A stretch of DNA of 22,464 nt from a virus. How positions within the stretch are numbered: the stretch's first letter is position 1; each line of letters starts with the position of its first letter. The position numbers and the translations under genes were made by a program. Positions 6,723 through 14,263 of the stretch are shown here, piece by piece. The stretch is from positions 1 through 22,464 of IMG/VR virus record IMGVR_UViG_3300008216_002762; one strand, written 5' to 3'. The notes under the pieces were generated by a model. It was not told where the DNA came from and ran no database searches. It saw only the letters and a program-made list of their open reading frames with translations.

Positions 6723-6904
6723 ATCTCTAGAGCTTGGGCATATCGTGTAGTCAAGTCGATGTCCTTGCTGTGTAAGTGAGGAGCCCAGTTTTCGTCCTGT
6801 AGCTCCCATTGGTGTTGGAACTCTTTCGTGGCCCCACAGAGCTTACAAGTACCTGTAGTGTAAGGACTCTTTGGGGCCTCCAGCATCCAGTGATGGGTAC
6901 ACAT
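6704..6904 (-). CDS. Small zinc-binding phage protein (66 aa)
   Basis: The N-terminus has C2, H4 and H5 (CTHHW), followed by a CKLCG motif (C20-x2-C23); together these can bind one zinc. The layout of a Cys/His-x-Trp start, a short spacer, CxxCG and an aromatic residue resembles small zinc-finger proteins often found in tailed-phage genomes, whose functions are mostly unknown. An SD (GAGG) lies about 5 bases before the ATG. It follows the membrane-protein gene by one base and is the last gene of the virion operon. Confidence 0.65.
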   Translation of the reverse strand: MCTHHWMLEAPKSPYTTGTCKLCGATKEFQHQWELQDENWAPHLHSKDIDLTTRYAQALEMIGYRF

Positions 6905-6905
6905 C

Positions 6906-7106
6906 CTAACCTCTGAAGTAGAGCCCCGCTAAGCCTGCTAGGACAATAAGGAGGAGGGCTCTGTTAATGTTTACATCTGCTTTAAGCCCCCCAATAGAGT
7001 AGTAGACCTCGATCAAGAACTCTAGCCACCCCTCAGGAGTCCTTGCCTTCTCTAGGGAAATAGGATTTCCTAGGGTTCTCTTAGGAGTCTTAAAAGGGTT
7101 CTTCAC
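6906..7106 (-). CDS. Small single-helix membrane protein
   Basis: A 66-residue protein with a basic N-terminus (MKNPFKTPKR), an amphipathic middle (GWLEFLIEVYYSIGG) and one strongly hydrophobic C-terminal helix (about 49-63, ending GLYFRG). It starts at GTG in the TAGTG that ends the Asp-box protein gene, so it is coupled to it. One-helix proteins at the end of virion operons can be holins, pinholins or spanin-like factors. No lysin gene is visible beside it, so a lysis role is only a possibility. Confidence 0.6.
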   Translation of the reverse strand: MKNPFKTPKRTLGNPISLEKARTPEGWLEFLIEVYYSIGGLKADVNINRALLLIVLAGLAGLYFRG

Positions 7107-9166
7107 TAGAGCACTTCTCTTACTTCTACCGCTACGCTCTCTACATGGGACGGGAGGTCATCATAGGGGCTTAGCTGTCTCCCCATATGGTCTAGCCACC
7201 CTAGTAGGTCAACCGTCACATACCGAGTCCCTGTCTTTCCATAGGAGAAGGCTTGGAGAGGGATGTTTCCTTCTGCTGTATGAAGGGTCTTGATGATAGC
7301 TTCGACTGTCCTATTGTTGTTGTTAGCTGTAAGGGGGAGGTCTATGGTAAATCTAAACCCATCCAACACCTTAGAGCCGTCAGTCTCTGCTGTGTCTTTC
7401 CTGATCCTCTTCTTATAGATAACCTCTACATCCCCACCCTTAGGGGTATTCGTGTTTGTCCCTGCTCGGTTAAAGTTCTCTCTTAACTGGAACTGCCTCC
7501 CTGCTATCCCAGCACCAGAACCTAGCTGGACTTCCTTTGCTCCAGAGAGCACATTCCCTATATCCGTAGTCGGAGTAGCCCCATCCACCCCTCTATCAAG
7601 GTTGATGTATTCGCCTGAGGTGCTGCCTGACAGGTCATCGGCCTCCCGAAAGACGGCAATCCATGTCGCATCATCCCTAGGCATCCCTCCATCGAAGCGG
7701 GGCCTATCCATAACCCCGTCAGCCTCTCTCTTAACAGCCACACCAGAGGCAGGAGAGGCAAGAGGTTCGGCTTGGAAGAGGGTATCTGAGGTACGGGTGG
7801 CTGTGCGGGCTGAGAAGTGGAGGCGTACTGTGCCATCATCTCTAGCGGAGAGGGCAAGGACTTCTAGCTCTTGGTTAGCAGTGCCGTGAAAGTACATCCG
7901 ATGGTGTCCACAACCATCAAGCTCTATGAGGTGTCCCATCCCATTCCAAGCCATTACAGAGGCCTTCTTGGAGGCTGCATTGCCCCCATAGGTGTAGAAG
8001 AGCCACTGACTAGAGCCTACGGAAGCCACCATGTGGCCTTGCTTGGCAGTAGGGAGCCCATCATCCTTGTCTGGGCCTATGTTACGGATCAGGACTCCTG
8101 AAGAGGAGGAGACAAAAGTATACTCTAGTATCCCTCCATCCCCAGTCCCAAAGTAGAGGCTATCTCCATGTGGGTTGTAGGGGTTGCTCCATTTCCTAAG
8201 GCCCCTCCCGTTATTTGCGCTATAGAAGGGGAAGTCCATAAGTAGTTGGATCGTATTAGCACTTATATCTAGGGCGTAGAGGCCTTCCCCAAGCGTTGCA
8301 ACAGGAGCAGGGTCTCCGTTAAGGTCGAAGTAAGCTGCTGCTCCCTTAATGCCGCTATCGGAGATTACCTTTGGAGAACCTGATACCTCACCCCAGACAT
8401 TACCATCGTCGGTAGAGCTAGCTATCCTCATGGTGCCTCCATCCTCATCCCAGAGCATGGCATAGAGGGTAGTGCCTACCATGACCAGCTTTCCTCCATC
8501 CATATCCTCCCCAGCAGTTACGGCATTGGTAAGGGAAATCCCAGATGGAAGCTCTGTGCTAGGGGCGTTCCAGGTTGCGCCGTCGGTAGAGTTCCGTGAC
8601 CTAAACACATCCTCATCGGCAAAGATTGCAACCAGTCGAGAAGGGGTAGCTATCAAGTCAAAACCAACAAGGGGAGCAGACTGGTTTGCAATGACAGTCC
8701 CCCCACCAGTCCAGCTAGTAGAGGAGCCTGTGTACTTTCGCACAACAAGCCCGTCATTGTTGGAGGAGTTATCCCCATTCGTATCAAAGAGGCCCCAGAG
8801 GTCTCCCCTGAAGATGGCCGTAGCTCGAAGGATACTGCTAGCACCACCCCCAAAACCCGTAGGCTCGGTAGAGTCTTCTTTTAGGATGCCTAGTACCGTG
8901 TCCTTAAAGCGGGTGTCTATATCTTCGGAGTCGGCTATTCGGCCTATCCTTGATAGGCTATTGATCTCTCTAGAGGGGATACGGTCTAAGCCTAGCCCAT
9001 AGATAGGAGAGGGAAAGACAAAGGAGCTACGGGCAGTAAGACTCTCTAGCCGTTGGAGCCCTTCTTGTCGTACTACGGGGGCCTCGGAAGGGACTTTGAA
9101 ACGTTGTACTGGCCCTTTGAGACGGTACTTTACGCTGTTTAAGGTAACAAGGGCTGACTGAGGCAC
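7106..9166 (-). CDS. Asp-box (BNR-like) virion protein, probable tail or receptor-binding protein
   Basis: A 686-residue beta-rich protein. Residues about 110-450 look like a beta-propeller: repeated short strands with turns, including a canonical Asp-box S251-T-D253-D-G255-N-V-W258 and a shortened copy S193-T-D-G-A-T-W199. The C-terminal half (about 450-686) has further beta segments and ends VAVEVREVL. The length and surface-exposed composition (many Gly, Ser, Thr, Asp) fit a tail-tip, fibre or receptor-binding component. No catalytic sialidase residues could be assigned. Translation starts at GTG 9166 within TAGTG, with SD AGAGGTGA 4 bases before it. It is the longest gene in the downstream half of the virion operon. 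Confidence 0.7.
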   Translation of the reverse strand: MPQSALVTLNSVKYRLKGPVQRFKVPSEAPVVRQEGLQRLESLTARSSFVFPSPIYGLGLDRIPSREINSLSRIGRIADSEDIDTRFKDTVLGILKEDSTEPTGFGGGASSILRATAIFRGDLWGLFDTNGDNSSNNDGLVVRKYTGSSTSWTGGGTVIANQSAPLVGFDLIATPSRLVAIFADEDVFRSRNSTDGATWNAPSTELPSGISLTNAVTAGEDMDGGKLVMVGTTLYAMLWDEDGGTMRIASSTDDGNVWGEVSGSPKVISDSGIKGAAAYFDLNGDPAPVATLGEGLYALDISANTIQLLMDFPFYSANNGRGLRKWSNPYNPHGDSLYFGTGDGGILEYTFVSSSSGVLIRNIGPDKDDGLPTAKQGHMVASVGSSQWLFYTYGGNAASKKASVMAWNGMGHLIELDGCGHHRMYFHGTANQELEVLALSARDDGTVRLHFSARTATRTSDTLFQAEPLASPASGVAVKREADGVMDRPRFDGGMPRDDATWIAVFREADDLSGSTSGEYINLDRGVDGATPTTDIGNVLSGAKEVQLGSGAGIAGRQFQLRENFNRAGTNTNTPKGGDVEVIYKKRIRKDTAETDGSKVLDGFRFTIDLPLTANNNNRTVEAIIKTLHTAEGNIPLQAFSYGKTGTRYVTVDLLGWLDHMGRQLSPYDDLPSHVESVAVEVREVL

Positions 9167-10539
9167 TAGGTCACCTCTACAACGATGCTACCAGCTAGGG
9201 GTCGAGTCCTCGTTCTCGATAAGAGGAGTTCCCACTCCCCCCTGAGGTCTCTAAGAAGCTCTCTCCCCTCCTCAGCAGCAGCGTAAGGGGTAGCTCTCAG
9301 CACATACCAGGCAGTGTAGGCCTTTAGGTAAGCTGCGTTAAGCTCTACGTTGGTATCATCGGCTGTGATTATCTTCGGGGCTCCTTGACCAACCAACTTC
9401 AGTCTCCTATCCAAAGGAGGACTGGCTACGGTTACCATGTCAGGGGTAGCAACATGGGTCTCATCCCCTCCTACCCTTACCCCCGTAGGTTTGAGGACGA
9501 GATACTTGGTACCTTCCCGTTCATCTATCCAGTAGTCTGGGATACGTCGTCCAGGCCTGTTCATAAACCTCGTGTTATAGAGGCCTCCCCCAACAGCATC
9601 CTCCAACCACACCCCTGACAAGTACACAAACTTACTTAGCTCATCCCCTAAGGGCATCTCATACTCTTCTAGGGCCTTAGAGGTTAGGATCAGCCGTACA
9701 TTATCAAAGATAGCGTTTACGGCACCCCCTGCTGTGATAGACAGGGTAATGGTTAGCCTTTTCGGGTTATCACTTACCACGAAGTCGTCTACGGTCTTCT
9801 CCACGAACACATCTGTGTCGGTAAAGGTGGGAAGACTGTTCGTTGTGATGTCGTCGGTAATTTCCAGGCTGACTCGGCTGGCTGTATCTTGCTGGATAGT
9901 CCCTCTAAGGCTTAGGGTCTCACCTGCAAACTTAAAGAAGTTCCTAATTGAGAAGGTGATCTCAGCTTTAGCAGAACCATTCGAGGTTAGTTTCGCAGCA
10001 TAGCGGAGGTCATCCCCTACCTCAGTCGCTTCCCTTACAGCCGTAGTATTACTGTCTCTATCCCAGTCGTCGGGAACCGTGGAAGCAGTCCACCTCTCCA
10101 TCTGCCCCTTCCCAAAGAGGACATCCCCTGTGATAAGTTCTCGGTTGGTCTTCGGGACAAGGAGGCGTTTGGCTCCAAAGGCATACCTAGCCGCATTGTT
10201 CAGCCCATCGAAGAAGGACTGGATACGGTAAGGGGGGCTTAGGAGGATGTACTTGGTTGTCGTGTTTGGAGTTGAAGACCAGGCTGGGTCTACCGTTACC
10301 CTATCGTTGGCAGCGGTAGAGCCTGAGGTAATGCGGTCATCCCCAGAGGACGTACCAGCATAGGTATAGATATTGAAGCCCTTCAGGTCGTCATTAGCAG
10401 CATGGATAAGCCTAGTAGAGTCATCAAGGGTAGCAGACCCTCCTGCTGAGGCTGTCCCTGTAGCAGCCAAACAGAGGGGAAGCATCCTAGCTACCTCTAT
10501 GACGAGGGCTGACCTATCTATAGTCTCTATAGGGCTCAC
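9166..10539 (-). CDS. Virion structural protein with carbohydrate-binding-like jelly-roll insert
   Basis: A 457-residue protein. The N-terminal part (about 1-135) includes a beta-rich Ser/Thr stretch and a helix, GLNNAARYAFGAKRLLVP. The middle (about 136-287) has the layout of a CBM4/9-like jelly roll: GQMERW, PDDWDRDS, then alternating strands closing with IFDNVRLIL. The C-terminal part (about 288-457) resumes with EYEMPLGDELSK and a long helical region (AYLKAYTAWYVLRAT). This suggests a domain inserted in a head-tail or tail-associated protein. GTG 10539 is preceded by SD AGAGGGAAG. It overlaps the Asp-box gene by one base. It may be a neck or tail component that also touches surface glycans; this role is inferred. 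Confidence 0.6.
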   Translation of the reverse strand: MSPIETIDRSALVIEVARMLPLCLAATGTASAGGSATLDDSTRLIHAANDDLKGFNIYTYAGTSSGDDRITSGSTAANDRVTVDPAWSSTPNTTTKYILLSPPYRIQSFFDGLNNAARYAFGAKRLLVPKTNRELITGDVLFGKGQMERWTASTVPDDWDRDSNTTAVREATEVGDDLRYAAKLTSNGSAKAEITFSIRNFFKFAGETLSLRGTIQQDTASRVSLEITDDITTNSLPTFTDTDVFVEKTVDDFVVSDNPKRLTITLSITAGGAVNAIFDNVRLILTSKALEEYEMPLGDELSKFVYLSGVWLEDAVGGGLYNTRFMNRPGRRIPDYWIDEREGTKYLVLKPTGVRVGGDETHVATPDMVTVASPPLDRRLKLVGQGAPKIITADDTNVELNAAYLKAYTAWYVLRATPYAAAEEGRELLRDLRGEWELLLSRTRTRPLAGSIVVEVT

Positions 10540-10583
10540 TACACTTCCCTCTAACCTTTCCTAGTAAAGTCTCTTATAGGCAT

Positions 10584-10652
10584 CTACTTTCCCTTAGGCT
10601 TCTTCTTTGTTGGCTTCGGTCGAAGTGGGTAGCCACTCTTATGGGGGGACAT
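10584..10652 (-). CDS. Candidate 22-residue Lys/Pro-rich micro-protein
   Basis: A 22-residue frame (MSPHKSGYPLRPKPTKKKPK then GK) starts at ATG 10652-10650, one base into the TAATG that ends the preceding gene. The SD GGGAGG lies 4-5 bases upstream. The peptide is very basic and Pro-rich. The strong SD and stop-start coupling argue that it is translated. Similar very short basic peptides occur between structural genes of phages and are often missed. Function unknown; nucleic-acid or capsid binding is possible. Confidence 0.45.
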   Translation of the reverse strand: MSPHKSGYPLRPKPTKKKPKGK

Positions 10653-10897
10653 TAAACCTCCCTTCCTCGTTGTGCAAGCTGGCTAACAACTACTGGTGTT
10701 ATCTGGCTCTGACGAAGCTCCTCAAGGAGGTGTACCTCTTGTACCATATTTGCTGAGGTCATTGTGCTACCGTCTTTCCCCCAGCGGTATGCCCGATGAT
10801 GCGCCAATCCATCCCCTGTACAGGTACAGGATGCAGAGTCACAGATTTCAAAGTAGAACTCCGTACTCCGCTCTTCCGCCTTATAGTAGTGTGACAT
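10652..10897 (-). CDS. Small unknown protein with Cys/His cluster (81 aa)
   Basis: A good SD (AAAGGAG) lies 6 bases before the ATG. Residues C19, C24, C26, H33 and H34 (CDSASCTCTGDGLAHH) could bind a metal. The C-terminal half is helical (MVQEVHLLEELRQSQ). I do not recognise the family. It sits between the two-domain beta-sandwich protein and the micro-gene, and its stop overlaps the next start as TAATG. Confidence 0.6.
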   Translation of the reverse strand: MSHYYKAEERSTEFYFEICDSASCTCTGDGLAHHRAYRWGKDGSTMTSANMVQEVHLLEELRQSQITPVVVSQLAQRGREV

Positions 10898-10911
10898 TGC
10901 TAACTCCTTTC

Positions 10912-12123
10912 CTAAGCCTGCAACATAAGCCCTACAGAGTAGGTAAAGCTACCGCTACCACTATGAGCTACGCTAACTCTGATGGTTCTGGGTATTGCGA
11001 CCCCCTGCATCCCATCCCAGTTATCTTCAATATCGCTAGCACCAAGCCCTAGAGCTAGGTACTGCTGACCTGTAGAAGACTTAGCATTTGCATTTACTAT
11101 AGTAAAGTATTTATTGGATACAGGGTCTTTCCCTTGGATAGAAAGCGTTACGGTATCCGACCCAGGCACAGCCGTAATGTCAAAGAGGATTACTATCCCC
11201 CTAGCATTATAGGTGGTGATGTCTGAGCTTTGGGTACCCGTTGTCCGTGCTCCTGAGGCAAGGCCAGTTACTCCAGTATTCTGTCGTGTCCTATCCCAGG
11301 TTGACTCGTTAAATCCCTGGGAGTAGGCACCAACAATAAACTTCGTGTTGGTATCACCCTCGTTGAAGACGTTGGCAACAGCAGAGTTGGACTCCCCATC
11401 TGCTGAGGCTGTGACCCCCTGAAGCCAGGTTACATACCTGACACCCTTCTGGCTATTAGTGGCCTTCACCACATCATTAGCTGCTACATCGGTGACCCCT
11501 GCTAAGGAAGCATAGGCCTCTCCACCCTCTATGACGGGGTTGCCTGCAATGGCAGCGTCATGGGCCGCAGGGCCTTGGGCATAGATGCCAGAGGCTGAGG
11601 CAATGTTGACCCCCTCAAAGGTAGGCTGCACCATTGCATCCCCTTCAGCAGAGCCACGCCACCGCCGTACATCCCCTTCACCTGCGGCTGTGGGGGAGAC
11701 CTCATCGACACTCAGCCCCATTTGGACTGGGTTCCCTACCTCAGCAGCATCACTCGCTGCCATCCCCTGCACCGTGTTGGGGTACGAGGCGTTATGGATT
11801 GTACGGTAGGTAGCAGTAAGGGTTCCTGTTGTCCCAGCCGCACAGCTAATCCGTACCTGAGAGAGTGGGCCTGGAAGGAGGTAACGGGCTGTAGCAAGAG
11901 AGGTAAGCTGTGCTACTGAGGGGGCAGAGTTGATAGCTGAGAGGGTGTAGTAGAGGATATTGAAGTAGTTGGCCCCATCTATAGTACCCTGGAAGTCTAC
12001 TGTCCCATCCCAAGAGGAAGCTATAGCTAGGTTGACGAGGACGCTACCACCATCTGCTTGGAAATCTATGTTAGTAGCTGTGGTGGTTACAGCTACGGTA
12101 TCACGCCGTTCACCTATAGCCAT
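10912..12123 (-). CDS. Virion protein with two related beta-sandwich domains
   Basis: A 403-residue structural protein without Cys-rich or catalytic motifs. Residues about 10-110 and about 300-403 have the same layout: a hydrophobic strand, V-DFQGTIDG or V-TLSIQGKD, an aromatic strand (YFNI or YFTI), a Pro turn, and a last strand rich in Gly/Ser/Thr. Between them are two copies of a short motif, GMAASDAAEVGNPV (120-133) and GPAAHDAAIAGNPV (184-197). This is typical of tail-fibre, baseplate or capsid-decoration proteins with repeated immunoglobulin-like or jelly-roll domains. The SD AAGGAGGAG lies 12-14 bases before the ATG, longer than usual, right after a hairpin at 12145-12169. The specific virion role is not known. 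Confidence 0.65.
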   Translation of the reverse strand: MAIGERRDTVAVTTTATNIDFQADGGSVLVNLAIASSWDGTVDFQGTIDGANYFNILYYTLSAINSAPSVAQLTSLATARYLLPGPLSQVRISCAAGTTGTLTATYRTIHNASYPNTVQGMAASDAAEVGNPVQMGLSVDEVSPTAAGEGDVRRWRGSAEGDAMVQPTFEGVNIASASGIYAQGPAAHDAAIAGNPVIEGGEAYASLAGVTDVAANDVVKATNSQKGVRYVTWLQGVTASADGESNSAVANVFNEGDTNTKFIVGAYSQGFNESTWDRTRQNTGVTGLASGARTTGTQSSDITTYNARGIVILFDITAVPGSDTVTLSIQGKDPVSNKYFTIVNANAKSSTGQQYLALGLGASDIEDNWDGMQGVAIPRTIRVSVAHSGSGSFTYSVGLMLQA

Positions 12124-12144
12124 GAGGTTTCAGTTCTCCTCCTT

Positions 12145-12169
12145 CTAAGGGGCATCAGTTACCCCCTAG
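12145..12169 (-). promoter_or_regulatory. Hairpin directly upstream of the SD of the beta-sandwich protein gene
   Basis: On the minus strand CTAGGGGG pairs with CCCCTTAG around a 9-base loop. One pair (12148/12166) is G-U in the minus-strand RNA but a mismatch in the plus-strand RNA, which fits minus-strand transcription. AAGGAGGAG (12144-12136) follows at once. The hairpin may tune translation or protect the 5' end of a processed transcript. No U-run follows, so it is not a standard terminator. Confidence 0.4.
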
Positions 12170-12180
12170 GATATATTTAC

Positions 12181-12528
12181 CTAGATTGGCTCAGAGATCG
12201 CATAGGCAGCATCCTGCCTACCACTACCCCGCTCATAGACAATGATGAGGGTTACGTCTGACCCATCATCAGAGATAATCTTAGCTCCCTGCTCAGAGTG
12301 CTTAAGGTATCCCCAGTTGGAGGCCCCCACTGCATGGCCGAAGCTGCTGGTAGGGGTTCCTGTGGGGTGCCAATGGACACTATCCCCTGCTGGGACAAAG
12401 AACCAGATGTTCCCTGCATTGGCTGGAACCGTACCCCCAGCACTCGCTATCGACTCGGCAGAAGAGCCCATAGCTAGGGCCTCGGCAGAGACAAAAGGGG
12501 CTCGGAACTTGAGCTTGCTATTTGCCAT
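12181..12528 (-). CDS. Small virion-type protein, unknown (115 aa)
   Basis: A 115-residue beta-rich protein (NIWFFVPAGDSVHWHPTG, then KIISDDGSDVTLIIVYERG). SD AAGGAG precedes the ATG at good spacing. The Ala/Gly/Ser-rich, strand-rich composition and place among capsid genes suggest a minor capsid, decoration or tail component. No recognised family, no membrane segment and no cysteines. Confidence 0.6.
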   Translation of the reverse strand: MANSKLKFRAPFVSAEALAMGSSAESIASAGGTVPANAGNIWFFVPAGDSVHWHPTGTPTSSFGHAVGASNWGYLKHSEQGAKIISDDGSDVTLIIVYERGSGRQDAAYAISEPI

Positions 12529-12531
12529 CTC

Positions 12532-12930
12532 TTACTCCTTTAGTGCCTGACCTGCCATATTGACTACCTCACTCCTCCCAGGCCCTGGGCCTTGGGCTGC
12601 TCTACCTGGGTCTAGAGGAGGAAGACGTAGAACAGTGTCTACGACCTGTTTATCATGTTTAAGGAGAAACTCCCTTACTGTTTCAGGGTGTTCCTCGTTA
12701 GGCCACTCCATTGCTCCCCAGAAATGACGTACCATCTTAGCCATTAACTGAGGGTTCTTCTCCCTAAGGGCAGCCTCTAGGTCAGGGTGTAAGGCTTTAG
12801 TGGCCTCTACGGGGCTGCTAGGGACTTCTTGTGGCATTTCCTGTAACACTACTCCCTCCCTATGCTTAGCAGTCTCATAGTGCAACCTCTTCCCTGAGGC
12901 TTTAATGACAGCTCCACACTCGCATAGCAT
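12532..12930 (-). CDS. Unknown protein with N-terminal zinc-finger-like motif (132 aa)
   Basis: The N-terminus has C3-x-C5-x11-H17-x5-H23 (within RLHYETAKH), resembling a small C2H2 or U1-type zinc finger. A helical region follows (DLEAALREKNPQLMAKMVRHF, then REFLLKHDKQVVDTVLR), and a Gly/Pro-rich tail. SD AGGAGAG precedes the ATG. It lies in the capsid region between two unassigned small genes. It could be a head-completion or DNA-associated factor, but no function can be assigned. Confidence 0.6.
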   Translation of the reverse strand: MLCECGAVIKASGKRLHYETAKHREGVVLQEMPQEVPSSPVEATKALHPDLEAALREKNPQLMAKMVRHFWGAMEWPNEEHPETVREFLLKHDKQVVDTVLRLPPLDPGRAAQGPGPGRSEVVNMAGQALKE

Positions 12931-12941
12931 GGACTCTCCTA

Positions 12942-13283
12942 TTACTCACCGCTTAGGATGTCTTTCGTCACCACCCTATCATAAAAGGGCCTTAGCCAGA
13001 AAGGGGGCTTCTTTAGGACTCCCCTGCTTAGGCTATTGATCTCCATAACGTTATATCCTAAGAAGGTAGAGGACTTACCCTCCCAAGGGGCTACCTCTTT
13101 TACAGGTTCCTTAACTAGCTTCTCTGCCTTTAGGAGTCTCCACACTCGGTCTACGGTACCCAACCACTTCTTAACCGTCCAGTCTTCTCCTGCTATATGA
13201 AGGAGTTTCTTAGAACGGGTAAAGCCTATCTCTTGCCCCCCTATCTTAAAGCTGCGGAGGGAGTAGACATCGAAAGCAGGCAT
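12942..13283 (-). CDS. Unknown small basic protein (113 aa)
   Basis: A 113-residue basic protein with aromatic residues (DWTVKKWLGTVDRVWRLLK, then KKPPFWLRPFYDRVV). SD GAGGAG lies 7 bases before the ATG. DWTVKKWLGTVDRVWRLL could form a winged-helix-like element. It is not a recognised family. It sits between the decoration-protein gene and the zinc-finger-like gene, so a head or head-tail joining role is possible but unproven. Confidence 0.6.
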   Translation of the reverse strand: MPAFDVYSLRSFKIGGQEIGFTRSKKLLHIAGEDWTVKKWLGTVDRVWRLLKAEKLVKEPVKEVAPWEGKSSTFLGYNVMEINSLSRGVLKKPPFWLRPFYDRVVTKDILSGE

Positions 13284-13398
13284 TAAGCATCTCCTCTACC
13301 TGTATCAGGGAGTGGCCCCTGAGGGCTTTAGCGTCTTTCAACGTTTCCAGTACCCCCAGAGGCTCTCTTTTGGGAGGGTCTACACTCCCCTTATGCAA
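13246..13398 (-). CDS. Possible 50-residue small ORF in the gap
   Basis: A frame from TTG 13398 to TAA 13246 would give a 50-residue helical peptide (for example LETLKDAKALRGHSLIQVEE). It fills most of the 145-base gap between genes and overlaps the next gene by 38 bases in another frame. An AAGGAG lies 17 bases before the TTG, too far for normal use, and partly in a hairpin. Weak evidence; the reading could be chance. Confidence 0.25.
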   Translation of the reverse strand: MHKGSVDPPKREPLGVLETLKDAKALRGHSLIQVEEMLNACFRCLLPPQL

Positions 13399-13403
13399 GG
13401 TAT

Positions 13404-13422
13404 CAAGGGCCGAAGCTCCTTG
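13404..13422 (-). other. UUCG-tetraloop hairpin after the decoration-protein gene
   Basis: In minus-strand RNA CAAGG-A-GC pairs with GC-CCUUG around a UUCG tetraloop closed by C-G, with one bulged A. It starts 7 bases after the stop at 13429. A competing pairing (GCAAGG with CCTTGC, 13395-13400 and 13418-13423) is possible. No U-run follows; mRNA 3'-end stabilisation or a processing site is plausible. Confidence 0.4.
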
Positions 13423-13428
13423 CCTTAC

Positions 13429-14253
13429 CTACACTACTAACAGGACAACCTCTAGTCCTAGCATGATGGGGTCGTCCCCGCCAGTGCCTTCCGCAGCCTT
13501 CTTGACGGCTACCCCAATATAGTTACCTGGAGCGATGAGGCCAGTAGCATTGAAGCCAGCAGACACATCAGCCACAGCCAGGTCGTTTGCTGCTACCGCT
13601 AGGGACGCAGCAGAGATACCATCAGTGGTTGCAGAGGTAGTCTCATCATCCACCCCGCCCGAAGCGTCTATGGTGTAGGTGTCAGAGGTATCAAGGAGCG
13701 TCCCTGTCCCACACCACCAGAGGTAGGCAATCGTAGCGGATGTGCTCACACAGTTCTGGGGTACCATGAAGCCACACCCGACCTCAGCATTATCATCGTC
13801 CAGTCCCAGGCCCATAAAGTCATTGTCCCTGTCCTGGGGAGCGACGTGGGTCGTATATGGGAACTGCATGGAGATGGTGACTTCACGAGGTATCTGTATC
13901 GTAGCACGAACCTCAGACGTGGAGATGGCAAACCCTACCACCTGCATAAGGTTCTCTGCCCCAGTAGGGCGAGTTGTTGTGATCTCTCCTGCGGTAGTGG
14001 AGAGGTAGAAACTAGTCCCCTGGGTATAGGGGGCATCAATGTCCACAATGACACAGGAGGTGCAGAGGGTACCAGTCTCCGTGGTCTTAAAGGTGTTGGT
14101 AGCAATAGCCTCTGCAAACTTGGTGTTGTCGTCAGCATCGGCAAGCTCCCAGTCCGTACCATCGAAGTAGAGCATATCCCCTGCTACTACATCAGTGGAG
14201 CCTATCGTAGCGGTAAAGACGTTCCTAGCCTGCCTGACGTAAGGATCAGCCAT
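13429..14253 (-). CDS. Capsid decoration / head-fibre-like protein
   Basis: A 274-residue beta-rich, acidic protein directly after the major capsid gene. The N-terminal about 120 residues (ARNVFTATIGSTDVVAGD, then YTQGTSFYLSTTAGEITTT and VVGFAISTSEVRATIQI) have the layout of phage decoration proteins of the DUF2190 type: a GD strand, a Gly-Thr-x-Tyr-Leu turn and a final I-Q-I strand. The C-terminal about 150 residues are a second Gly/Ala/Thr-rich beta domain ending MLGLEVVLLVV. It probably binds the capsid shell outside, stabilising it or displaying a fibre. SD AAGGAG lies 8 bases before the ATG and is partly inside a hairpin (14264-14282). Confidence 0.65.
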   Translation of the reverse strand: MADPYVRQARNVFTATIGSTDVVAGDMLYFDGTDWELADADDNTKFAEAIATNTFKTTETGTLCTSCVIVDIDAPYTQGTSFYLSTTAGEITTTRPTGAENLMQVVGFAISTSEVRATIQIPREVTISMQFPYTTHVAPQDRDNDFMGLGLDDDNAEVGCGFMVPQNCVSTSATIAYLWWCGTGTLLDTSDTYTIDASGGVDDETTSATTDGISAASLAVAANDLAVADVSAGFNATGLIAPGNYIGVAVKKAAEGTGGDDPIMLGLEVVLLVV

Positions 14254-14263
14254 GTTATTTTCT

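Noticed and set aside
7452-7889. 145-codon plus-strand open frame
   Set aside because: Antisense to the same structural gene; no SD, no recognisable protein pattern.
8472-9002. 176-codon plus-strand open frame
   Set aside because: Lies wholly antisense inside the Asp-box protein gene, has no SD or domain, and is Ser/Pro-rich as expected from reverse reading of Gly/Asp codons.
10551-10583. 10-codon frame MPIRDFTRKG next to the micro-gene
   Set aside because: Too short to judge; it begins right after the 22-residue gene's stop and ends just before the next SD, so it is probably chance or a spacer.
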